A stretch of DNA of 5,327 nt from the NCBI GenBank assembly GCA_903928835.1, contig CAIYSK010000054.1, positions 1-5,327 on the forward strand, written 5' to 3'. A program made the position numbers and the translations under genes. Each line of letters opens with the position of its first letter. Position 1 is the first letter of the stretch. Shown in pieces: positions 1-5,327 of this stretch. The DNA is from an uncultured cyanobacterium (GTDB taxonomy: Bacteria; Cyanobacteriota; Cyanobacteriia; PCC-6307; Cyanobiaceae). Below the pieces are notes generated by a model. It saw only the letters and a list, made by a program, of their open reading frames with translations, searched no databases and was not told the origin of the DNA.

Positions 1-1451
1 TCCAAAGTTCCAACCAGGGCCTTGATCACCCCCACCAGTTCGGGATGGCGACGCAGGCTCGCGCTGTTGAACACAGGCACCGCCTGATAGGGCGGAAAAT
101 AATGGCGATCGTCAACGAGATGGGTGAAATTGAGGGCTGCAATCTGCCCATCCGTGGCATTGCCGGCAATCACATCCACCTGGCCATCCGCCAGGGCCCG
201 GTAGGTCAAACCCAGATCCATTTCCCGCGGCGGGGTTCGAAACACCAAGCCATAGCGATGGGATAAACCCTGATAACCATCCCGCCGATTCAGAAACTCA
301 AAACCAAACCCCGCCCGCCAGGTTGGGGTCAAGGGCACAAGGTCGCTGATCGTGTGGAGATGGTGCCGCTGGGCATCGCCCTTGCGCACCAGAATCGCAA
401 AGGTGTTGTCGAAACCAAGCGAGGGAAAGACTGTCAGGTCAAACTGGCTTTGATAACGCTTGGCGGTTTCCTTCCAGACCCGCTGGGCATCACTGATCGG
501 AGGCCGCTTGAGGATCGCGTTCCAGGCGGTGCCGGTGTACTCGACATAACCATCCACCTGGCCACGGCGCAACGCATCGTGGAGCACGAAGGTACCGCCC
601 AGATCAAATTGACGCTTCACCGTCAGGGAGGTGTGGCGCTCAATCTGCTGGGCCAACAATTCCCCCAGAATCACCTGTTCGGTGAAATTCTTCGAGCCAA
701 TCGTGATGACAGTCTTGGATTGATGGCCCCCCAGCAACAAGGCCGTTAGCGGCAAAGCCACCAGCGAGACAACAACCAGCAGCAGGGGCAACACCACCCT
801 CGGAGCTGACCATCGCCGCCGTCGATGGCTGCTCAACCAGTCCCGCAAACGACCCAAACCCAGACCAAGATCCAAACCCAACAGGCCATCCAGCAGCAGG
901 GCCAGGGCTGCCGCAGGCAGGGCCCCCGCCAGGATCAGGCCATGGTCCACCGTGGCGATGCCCCGGAAGATAAAGACCCCAAGGCCGCCGGCCCCAATCG
1001 CCGCCGCCACGGTGGCCAGGCCCACGCTGCTCACCGTGGCCAGACGAATGCCGGTGAGGATCACGGGCCAGGCCAGGGGAAACTCGATCGTCCAGAGCAC
1101 CTGGCGGCGGTTCAGCCCCAGGGCCAGGCCTGCCTGCAAGAGGCCGGCGGGTACACCCTGCAGGCCGATCACCGTGGTGCGCAGCAACGGCAACAGGGCA
1201 TAGACACTCAGGGCCACGACGGCCGGAGCTGGGCCGATGCCCCCCAAAAATGGCACCGTGAGCAGAACGCCAAACAGGGCCAGCGAGGGGATGGTCTGAA
1301 GCCCATTGGCAGCTCCCAAAGCAACCCTCGCCAACAGGGGCCTGCGGGCAGCCAGCACCCCCAGCGGGATGGCGAGTGACAATCCAATCGCCATCGCCAG
1401 GGACACCAGGGCGAGGTGCTCGGCAAGCCGACTGGCCAGATCAGGGGGCAT
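1..1451 (-). CDS. Osmoprotectant (betaine/choline-type) ABC transporter, permease fused to substrate-binding protein; 3' end cut by window edge
   Basis: This is the membrane and ligand-binding part of a compatible-solute importer (OpuB/OpuC/ProWX type), which takes up quaternary amines such as glycine betaine or choline. I read 483 codons from ATG 1451 to the left edge. Residues 1-195 are a MetI-like permease with several membrane segments and the ATPase-contact EAA loop near 106-135 (QAGLALGLNRRQ, then FPLAWP). A basic stretch (about 201-218) and one membrane segment (about 219-241) lead to an OpuAC/OpuCC-type binding domain from about 246. That domain shows GSKNFTEQ (252-259), LGGT (284-287), EYTGTAW (304-310), FEFLNRRDGYQGL (384-396) and DDRHYFPPYQAVPV (447-460). 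The binding domain therefore sits outside the cytoplasmic membrane, tethered to the permease. An in-frame stop at 1475-1473 and no alternative start fix ATG 1451; no Shine-Dalgarno is visible. Probably about 30 C-terminal residues are missing. No ATPase gene is in view. The exact substrate cannot be read from the sequence. Confidence 0.93.
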   Translation of the reverse strand, partial: MPPDLASRLAEHLALVSLAMAIGLSLAIPLGVLAARRPLLARVALGAANGLQTIPSLALFGVLLTVPFLGGIGPAPAVVALSVYALLPLLRTTVIGLQGVPAGLLQAGLALGLNRRQVLWTIEFPLAWPVILTGIRLATVSSVGLATVAAAIGAGGLGVFIFRGIATVDHGLILAGALPAAALALLLDGLLGLDLGLGLGRLRDWLSSHRRRRWSAPRVVLPLLLVVVSLVALPLTALLLGGHQSKTVITIGSKNFTEQVILGELLAQQIERHTSLTVKRQFDLGGTFVLHDALRRGQVDGYVEYTGTAWNAILKRPPISDAQRVWKETAKRYQSQFDLTVFPSLGFDNTFAILVRKGDAQRHHLHTISDLVPLTPTWRAGFGFEFLNRRDGYQGLSHRYGLVFRTPPREMDLGLTYRALADGQVDVIAGNATDGQIAALNFTHLVDDRHYFPPYQAVPVFNSASLRRHPELVGVIKALVGTL

Positions 1452-1526
1452 TGATGCCGCACTGCGGATTGGTCACTGGAGCCACCCGGTCCCACGAGCT
1501 CCCATTGGCACAGTAAGTGCATCGCG

Positions 1527-1570
1527 CGCCACCATGGCGTTATGGAAACGCGCATACCGGTGGCCCACCG
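1527..1570. promoter_or_regulatory. Pair of short dyads, candidate operator
   Basis: Dyad 1 is CGCCA-CCA-TGGCG (1527-1539). Dyad 2 is CGGTGG-C-CCACCG (1558-1570). Both arms match perfectly. The 1- and 3-base centres fit a protein-binding site better than an RNA hairpin. The centres (1533 and 1564) are 31 bases apart, close to three helical turns, so bound dimers would lie on the same DNA face. The two dyads are not copies of each other but share the GCCACC/GGTGGC core. In GC-rich DNA such dyads can arise by chance, so this is a suggestion. Confidence 0.25.
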
Positions 1571-1579
1571 CTGGATCAA
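1551..1579 (-). promoter_or_regulatory. Weak sigma-70-like promoter candidate for the osmolyte transporter gene
   Basis: Reading on the minus strand, TTGATC (1579-1574, four of six matches to TTGACA) is followed after exactly 17 bases by TATGCG (1556-1551, three of six matches to TATAAT). This would give a leader of roughly 90 bases before ATG 1451. Dyad 2 (1558-1570) lies wholly in the spacer, where a bound regulator could control the promoter. The -10 match is poor and no activator site is proven. Confidence 0.15.
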
Positions 1580-1640
1580 AACGGAATGCGGCCGCGCCAA
1601 ATACGCCGAGCTCGCTGGCCGAACTGGAGCTAGGGCCCGC

Positions 1641-1712
1641 ATGCGACTGGCCTGGTTTGTGCTGATTGCGGCGATCCGCGATTGGCCCCTTCCCCAGCCT
1701 TCTGGCCACTGA
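1641..1712 (+). CDS. Tiny ORF ending one base before the permease start; possible leader peptide
   Basis: This is an ATG-started frame of 23 codons that begins MRLAWFVLIAA and ends GH before TGA 1710-1712. One base separates the stop from ATG 1714 of the downstream permease gene. The first half is hydrophobic. A partial purine-rich sequence (AGGG, 1632-1635) lies five bases before its ATG, whereas the permease ATG has no Shine-Dalgarno. The arrangement would allow translational coupling by a re-initiating ribosome. Nothing about the peptide itself is recognisable and so short a frame can easily be chance. Confidence 0.15.
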   Translation: MRLAWFVLIAAIRDWPLPQPSGH

Positions 1713-1713
1713 G

Positions 1714-3084
1714 ATGGGCGCATCCAAGCCCAAGCCTGCAAACCCTTCCGAGCTCCAAGGCAACCTCGGCCCCGTGGCCATCACGGCCCAGGCCGTGGCC
1801 ACCATCGGCCTCACCCTCACAGCGGTGATCAACATTCCCCAGGCCTTCGCCGTGGCTGGCCAGGCCACCTGGATCGCCTACGCCTTTGCCCTGATCGCCA
1901 TCGCCCTGGTCAGCGAGACCCTGGTGCTATTTCGCCATGAGCCCGGGCAGGCCAATGGGATTGCGGGCTATGTGAGCGCCGGCCTCGGGCCCCAAGCCGG
2001 AGCCCTGGCCACCTGGGCCCTGTTGCTGGGCTATGGCTCGGTGATGCTGGCCTGCCTGATGTTCTTCGGGTTTTATCTCGATGCCTTCGCCCACCGGATC
2101 GGACTTCCGGTACCTGCCTTCACAGCTTTTCTGGTGGGCGGGCTGGGCTGCCTGGCCCTGGCTCGGCGTGATGTGAGGCTTTCAACCTCCACGATGCTGC
2201 TCACCGAAAGCATCTCCGTTCTGATCGTGCTGGGCCTGTGTGGGGTGGTCCTCCAGCACGGGGGTGCCCCAGCCGACCTACGCGCCCTCAACCCAGCCGG
2301 CGACCACCTGAAGCAGATCCAAGGCGGACTGATGATTGCCGTGCTGAGCTTTATCGGCTTTGAAAGTGCCGCCAACCTGGGGCAGGAGACCAAGCATCCG
2401 GAGCGAACGGTGCCCCGGGCGATGCGCGTGGCCGTCCTGCTGGCAGGCGGTCTGTTTCTGCTCTGGGCGGTGGTGCTCAGCGAAGGCTTGGCCTGGCTGC
2501 CGGCCTCCGATCGCCTCGGCCTCGATCCGATCAGCCTGCTGGCCGACCGCATGGGCCAACCCGGTGCCGGCACCTGGATCAAAGGGGGGGCCTTTCTCTG
2601 CCTGTTTGGCAGCACCTTGGGCAGTCTTACCGCCCTAGGACGGGTGACCTTCAGCCTGGCCCAATCAGGGATTTTACCCAAACCCCTTGGGGCGGCTCAC
2701 CCGCGCTTCCACACCCCGGCGGCGGCCCTGGCGGCCACCGCATTGCCACTGATTCTGGTGGGATGCGTTCTGATCCTGCAGGGGGTCACCGCAAGCCAGG
2801 CCTACGACACCCTGGGCGGCTTCTCCGTGCTCGGCTTCCTCCTGGTGTACGCCCTGGTGGCCATCAGCAGCCTGAAGCGACCGCTCAAGGGAAGTTCGAA
2901 GCGGCGGCGCTGGTTGATTGGCTCCGGCAGCTTGCTAGCGGTCACGGCGGTGACCGTGGGCAACCTCTCAGCCATCGTGGGCCATCAAAACGGCATCCTG
3001 ATCAGCTTTGGGCTGCTCATGCTGCTCGGTGTGGTGCTGGTGATCGCCGCAAAATCTGGCAAGGATCCAAATCCCGCCCCCTGA
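1714..3084 (+). CDS. APC-superfamily amino acid permease
   Basis: This integral membrane protein of 456 residues very likely imports or exchanges an amino acid or amine across the cytoplasmic membrane. Family hallmarks, counted from ATG 1714, begin with a first membrane segment region at about 21-46 (AVATIGLTLTAVINIPQAF). Next is the conserved segment-6/loop signature at about 210-237, containing LSFIGFESAANLGQETKHPE and then RTVPRAM. The segment-8/loop signature is at about 310-336 (GRVTFSLAQSGILPKPL, then HPRFHTP). Hydrophobic stretches spread over the whole chain fit about 12 membrane segments, and the length is normal for APC members. A TTG at 1666 would add 16 residues, but ATG 1714 is preferred because the extension (RRSAIGPFPSLLATE) looks unlike a family N-terminus. 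No Shine-Dalgarno is visible. The tail meets the convergent TVP38-family gene 11 bases away. The substrate cannot be predicted; polyamine or cationic amino acid transport are possibilities only. Confidence 0.93.
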   Translation: MGASKPKPANPSELQGNLGPVAITAQAVATIGLTLTAVINIPQAFAVAGQATWIAYAFALIAIALVSETLVLFRHEPGQANGIAGYVSAGLGPQAGALATWALLLGYGSVMLACLMFFGFYLDAFAHRIGLPVPAFTAFLVGGLGCLALARRDVRLSTSTMLLTESISVLIVLGLCGVVLQHGGAPADLRALNPAGDHLKQIQGGLMIAVLSFIGFESAANLGQETKHPERTVPRAMRVAVLLAGGLFLLWAVVLSEGLAWLPASDRLGLDPISLLADRMGQPGAGTWIKGGAFLCLFGSTLGSLTALGRVTFSLAQSGILPKPLGAAHPRFHTPAAALAATALPLILVGCVLILQGVTASQAYDTLGGFSVLGFLLVYALVAISSLKRPLKGSSKRRRWLIGSGSLLAVTAVTVGNLSAIVGHQNGILISFGLLMLLGVVLVIAAKSGKDPNPAP

Positions 3085-3095
3085 AGCAGGCCCGC

Positions 3096-3716
3096 TCAAT
3101 CCAGCTCCCCGCCCTTGATGGCCCGCTGGGCAGCCCGGCCCACCAGCCACACCGACGCCACGGTGGCGATCAAGCCGACAATCCGCAGGGCCCATAGGCC
3201 TGGGTCCGCCTGACCCGAGAGCACCTCCCCAAAGCGAGCCACATCGCCGGCCAAAGCGCCGAGGCCACAAAACAAAATGGTGCCCGGAATGATGCCAACC
3301 AGGCCCAGGGTGTAATCCCGCAGGCTCACCTCGCTGAGGCCATAGGCGAAGTTGAGCAGGCTGAAGGGAAACGCCGGCGAGAGCCGGGTGAGCAGCACCA
3401 GCTTCAAGCCCTCCCGGCTGACGCCCTCACCAATCGCCTGGAGCTTGGGGAAGGCCAGCAACCGACCGCGCGCCCAATCCCGAAGCCAGGTGCGACCTAA
3501 TAGGAAGGCGGCCTCGGCTCCCAAACAGGCCCCCAAAAACACCACCAAACTGCCCCACCAGGTGCCATAGAGGGCCCCGGCCAACATCGAAGCCCAGACC
3601 CCGGGCAACAGCAGGGTGACCCATAGGGCATAGAGGGGCACAAAGACCAAGGTGCCCGCAGGAGAGCGCAGGGCTTGAAGCACCAGCTCGAGGACAGACA
3701 GTTCAGATGCGGCCAT
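3096..3716 (-). CDS. TVP38/TMEM64-family (VTT-domain, DedA-related) membrane protein
   Basis: This is a 206-residue integral membrane protein of the VTT family, related to DedA and to eukaryotic TMEM41/VMP1 proteins. Members are linked to membrane lipid homeostasis; the bacterial function is mostly undefined. A hydrophobic segment lies at about 22-42 with LPGVWASMLAGALYG (37-51). The central re-entrant region at about 54-75 ends in FLLGR. The signature at about 106-146 contains LVLLTRLSPAFPFSLLNFAY and, further on, GIIPGT. A last membrane segment is at about 174-194, followed by a short basic tail (GRAAQRAIKGGELD). The arginine-proline pattern R111-x-x-P114-x-x-P117 and N122 are visible and typical of the family. 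The length is usual. ATG 3716 is the only start before an upstream in-frame TAG; no Shine-Dalgarno is evident. The gene is transcribed alone, divergent from corA and convergent with the permease. Confidence 0.9.
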   Translation of the reverse strand: MAASELSVLELVLQALRSPAGTLVFVPLYALWVTLLLPGVWASMLAGALYGTWWGSLVVFLGACLGAEAAFLLGRTWLRDWARGRLLAFPKLQAIGEGVSREGLKLVLLTRLSPAFPFSLLNFAYGLSEVSLRDYTLGLVGIIPGTILFCGLGALAGDVARFGEVLSGQADPGLWALRIVGLIATVASVWLVGRAAQRAIKGGELD

Positions 3717-3828
3717 GGCTCGATGCTGGCAGACCCGACTTTTAGTCGTCTAACGAACCTAAGCTCAGCATTGAGCCTCGACCACTACCCATGGCGGACG
3801 ATCGGCGGCAAATCACCATTCAGCAACT
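3717..3828. promoter_or_regulatory. Divergent intergenic region before TVP38-family gene and corA, with two dyads
   Basis: These 112 bases should carry the promoters of both flanking divergent genes. Two perfect short inverted repeats lie inside: CGACT-TTT-AGTCG (3736-3748) and GCTCA-GCAT-TGAGC (3763-3776), with centres about 27.5 bases apart. I see no clear -10/-35 pair. Operator function is inferred from position. As RNA, the first repeat would form only a 5-bp stem with a 3-base loop. Confidence 0.35.
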
Positions 3829-3832
3829 ATGA
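3791..3832 (+). CDS. 13-codon ORF overlapping the corA start (ATGA)
   Basis: ATG 3791 opens a frame encoding MADDRRQITIQQL whose TGA (3830-3832) overlaps the corA ATG (3829-3831) in an ATGA arrangement typical of translational coupling. Neither start has a Shine-Dalgarno sequence. Upstream leader peptides that control magnesium transporters are known in enteric bacteria (mgtL, corL), but this peptide is neither proline-rich nor similar to them as far as I can tell. Chance occurrence is quite possible. If ATG 3791 is not translated, the dyad-containing DNA is simply an untranslated leader. Confidence 0.15.
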   Translation: MADDRRQITIQQL

Positions 3833-4902
3833 GCCAGGCAAGGGAGCGGGACCTGGGCCACCGGCGATCAGCTCTTCACGCTCCTGGAACCACGGTGTTC
3901 GTGGGTGCCCGCAGGCTCTCTGAAGCCACGATCAACATCATCGATTACGACGCTCACACGCTCCGCGAGATCCAGGGAGCTGATGTTTCGGCCTGTTTGG
4001 AACGGATCGGCATGGACACCGTGACCTGGATCAATGTCAATGGAGTCCACGACACCGCATTGATCGAAGCCTTAGGCGATGGCCTAGGCCTACATCCCAT
4101 CACCCAGGAAGCCATCGCCAACACCGTGCAACGGCCGAATTGGGAGGAATTTCCCAGCTATGCCTTCGCTGCGATGAAGATGCTCGACGATGGAGGTGCT
4201 GAGCGGGGCGTCAAGATCGAGCACGTGAGCTTGATCCTCGGACCCACCTGGGTGCTCTCCTTCCTAGAGGATGAAGGTGACGTGTTCGACAGCGTGCGCC
4301 ATCGCCTGCGCACAGGCACCGGTCGCGTGCGGAGCATGAATGCTGATTACCTGGCCTTCTGCTTGATGGATGCCGTGGTGGATCATTACTTCCTCGCGGT
4401 GGAGCGCATCGGCGAAAACGTCGAGATCTATGACGAAAGGGTGCTGATGAATCCACGACCCGAGGACATCCACGAAATTCACCGGTTCAAGCGTCAGCTC
4501 CTCAGCCTCCGCCGCGCGGCCTGGCCCCTGAGGGAAGTTGTAAATGCGATCGCGCGCAGCGAATCAGAACTGCTGGACTCCAAAACAAAGGTGTTCTGGC
4601 GGGACCTCTACGACCACACTGTGCAAGTGATCGACATGGTGGAGACCTCACGGGAGACCCTTGCCAGCATGCACGACACCTACCTCTCAAGCCTGAGCAA
4701 CCGCATGAATGAGGTGATGAAGGTTCTAACAGTGATCTCTACAATCTTCATCCCACTCACCTTCATCGTGGGTGTCTATGGCATGAACTTCCAGTACATG
4801 CCGGAGTTGCACTGGAAGAACAGCTATTACGTGTTGTGGATCGCGATGAGCGTGATCGGCATCGGATTGATCACTTACTTCCGCCGGAGGCGGTGGATCT
4901 GA
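3829..4902 (+). CDS. corA: CorA-family magnesium (and cobalt) transporter
   Basis: This is a pentameric divalent cation channel subunit that takes up Mg2+ (also Co2+/Ni2+ in some members) across the cytoplasmic membrane. The 357 residues are a full-length family match. A large acidic cytoplasmic domain covers about 1-295, with VTWINVNGVHD (65-75), GLHPITQEAIANTVQRP (87-103), ADYLAFCLMDAVVDHYF (172-188), a long helix with LLSLRRAAWPLREVV (224-238) and YDHTVQVIDMVE (261-272). The first membrane helix (about 297-317) ends in the invariant YGMN selectivity motif (G318-M319-N320). The outer loop carries MPEL (324-327). A second helix (about 333-351) is followed by the basic cytoplasmic tail FRRRRWI. 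All key residues are intact. The MPEL loop after GMN favours CorA over ZntB-type zinc exporters. The start at ATG 3829 gives a normal N-terminus before PGTTVFVG; no Shine-Dalgarno is present. GC in the parts I counted is lower and more variable (47-70%) than in the permease gene. Confidence 0.96.
   Translation: MSQARERDLGHRRSALHAPGTTVFVGARRLSEATINIIDYDAHTLREIQGADVSACLERIGMDTVTWINVNGVHDTALIEALGDGLGLHPITQEAIANTVQRPNWEEFPSYAFAAMKMLDDGGAERGVKIEHVSLILGPTWVLSFLEDEGDVFDSVRHRLRTGTGRVRSMNADYLAFCLMDAVVDHYFLAVERIGENVEIYDERVLMNPRPEDIHEIHRFKRQLLSLRRAAWPLREVVNAIARSESELLDSKTKVFWRDLYDHTVQVIDMVETSRETLASMHDTYLSSLSNRMNEVMKVLTVISTIFIPLTFIVGVYGMNFQYMPELHWKNSYYVLWIAMSVIGIGLITYFRRRRWI
4546..4553. other. HIP1-type octamer GCGATCGC
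   Basis: The palindrome GCGATCGC, inside corA, is the highly iterated palindrome (HIP1) core found at great excess in many cyanobacterial genomes. A single copy in 5.3 kb is only weak support for a cyanobacterial source. Confidence 0.3.
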
Positions 4903-5249
4903 AATCGGCAAGGAAAATTTGTAGAGCAGTATGGCCACCGGCGGACTAAGACTCGTCAGTGTCAATAAACCATTGCCTTCAAAGCGCAATGAGCATTAAC
5001 CCCAATGATTCACCGGCTCATAGGTGAAGACGACTGCTGTAACGAGATCAAGGGCCATCACTGGCGGTATCCATGGGATCCTCAAGCCTGTACTGACGCA
5101 GCCAATACATACAGTTCGGCACAGTGGGAGAAGGCCATCTGGCTATTCCTTAGTAAAAAACATCAATTTGCCAGGAAAATCCATGCAGGGGCAAACATGG
5201 GCAAGGGCATATACAGGTGAGGCCAACCAAGCAGTTTGAAGGGTAAGCA
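4903..5249. other. Gene-poor, GC-lower intergenic stretch after corA
   Basis: I see no supportable gene here. GC is about 49% over 4921-5280, against roughly 70-75% in sampled parts of the permease gene. Two overlapping plus-strand frames of 71 codons (5005-5220 and 5024-5239) have no family signature and no ribosome binding site. A weak 6-bp inverted repeat, CATTGC (4971-4976) with GCAATG (4986-4991), has no following T tract, so it is not a convincing corA terminator. The stretch could hold a small RNA or a decayed gene, but nothing in the sequence shows which. Confidence 0.5.
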
Positions 5250-5305
5250 CAAAAATAAAAAGAAACCACAGGCAACCGGAGAATCCCAGCCGCCTGCAGT
5301 CCCTT
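5250..5305 (-). terminator. Rho-independent-type terminator, minus strand
   Basis: On the minus strand an uninterrupted 20-bp stem forms between 5305-5286 and 5279-5260 with a 6-base loop (GATTCT). It is followed by the T-rich tract TTTATTTTTG (5259-5250). Thirteen pairs are Watson-Crick and seven are G-U wobbles, so as plus-strand RNA the wobbles become A-C mismatches and the hairpin falls apart. No T tract follows on the plus strand. It must therefore terminate a transcript entering from the right edge. Minus-strand stops at 5319-5317 (TAG) and 5315-5313 (TAA), just before the stem, are plausible ends of that unseen gene. Confidence 0.75.
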
Positions 5306-5327
5306 AGCTTGATTAACTACAACGAGA

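Larger units (their letters stand above)
1452..1713. promoter_or_regulatory. Divergent intergenic region between osmolyte transporter and amino acid permease genes
   Basis: These 262 bases separate two divergent starts (ATG 1451 on minus, ATG 1714 on plus), so both promoters should lie here. I see no convincing sigma-70 promoter on the plus strand. The motif GCCACC occurs at 1481-1486 and 1528-1533, and inverted (GGTGGC) at 1559-1564. The open frames crossing the region look like extensions of shadow frames, apart from the tiny ORF at 1641-1712, listed separately. The role is inferred from gene orientation only. Confidence 0.55.

Noticed and set aside
825..1379. Plus-strand open frame of 184 codons, very rich in Gln and Gly
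   Set aside because: It lies antisense to the fused transporter gene. Its composition is the complement of the Leu/Ala/Gly-rich membrane segments, with no family signature.
1473..1868. Minus-strand frame of 131 codons crossing the divergent region
   Set aside because: It overlaps the 5' end of the well-supported permease gene on the opposite strand and resembles no protein family.
2073..2681. Minus-strand frame of 202 codons inside the permease gene
   Set aside because: It is a GC-driven shadow frame rich in Arg, Pro and Ser, opposite clear APC-family motifs.
3130..3144. GCTGGG/CCCGGC hairpin near the convergent junction
   Set aside because: It lies within the TVP38-family coding sequence, has a short loop and no T tract; such stems are common in GC-rich genes.
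2763..3197. Plus-strand frame of 144 codons spanning the permease 3' end and the gene beyond
   Set aside because: It is out of frame with the permease and runs antisense into the TVP38-family gene; the translation is low in hydrophobic structure and unrecognisable.
4881..4893. CCGCC-GGA-GGCGG inverted repeat at the corA 3' end, as a terminator
   Set aside because: The stem is only 5 bp, lies within the FRRRRW codons and has no T tract after it.
4971..4991. CATTGC/GCAATG inverted repeat as the corA terminator
   Set aside because: It is a weak 6-bp stem with a 9-base loop and no T tract.
5005..5239. Two overlapping 71-codon plus-strand frames
   Set aside because: They have no ribosome binding site, no recognisable domain and mutually conflicting frames in lower-GC spacer DNA.
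5150..5327. Minus-strand frame open from the right edge to TAA 5152-5150
   Set aside because: It would read straight through the terminator hairpin and T tract and gives a Cys/Pro-rich tail with no recognisable features. A stop just before the hairpin is more likely.

Overview
The window looks like an ordinary chromosomal stretch from a GC-rich bacterium. It holds four confidently recognised genes, all encoding membrane proteins: an osmolyte ABC transporter (permease fused to its binding protein, cut by the left edge), an APC-superfamily amino acid permease, a TVP38/TMEM64 (VTT-domain) protein and a CorA magnesium channel. A GC-rich picocyanobacterium (Synechococcus/Cyanobium type) is my best guess. 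The reasons are the high GC of the first three genes, the lack of Shine-Dalgarno sequences before the starts, and one copy of the octamer GCGATCGC. No photosynthesis or other lineage-specific gene is present, so this is only an inference.

Layout: 1-1451 is the minus-strand transporter gene, running off the left edge. A 262-base divergent intergenic region (1452-1713) contains two short dyads whose centres are 31 bases apart. The plus-strand permease gene follows (1714-3084) and meets the minus-strand TVP38-family gene (3096-3716) tail to tail with an 11-base gap. A second divergent region (3717-3828), also with two short dyads, leads into plus-strand corA (3829-4902). The last 425 bases hold no gene I can support and are poorer in GC (about 49% over 4921-5280). 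They end in a strong rho-independent-type terminator that reads on the minus strand (hairpin 5260-5305, T-rich tract 5259-5250), which implies a minus-strand gene or RNA ending just beyond the right edge.

The genes do not form one operon: strands run minus, plus, minus, plus. Functionally they are four independent membrane activities (uptake of compatible solutes, amino acid or amine transport, membrane homeostasis, divalent cation uptake). The window carries no ATPase for the ABC transporter; it most likely lies beyond the left edge. I found no mobile element, CRISPR array, tRNA, rRNA or clear sign of a new defence or biosynthetic system. The points most worth a second look are the strand-specific terminator, the paired dyads in the divergent regions, and two tiny ORFs that stop at or beside the start codons of the two plus-strand transporter genes.
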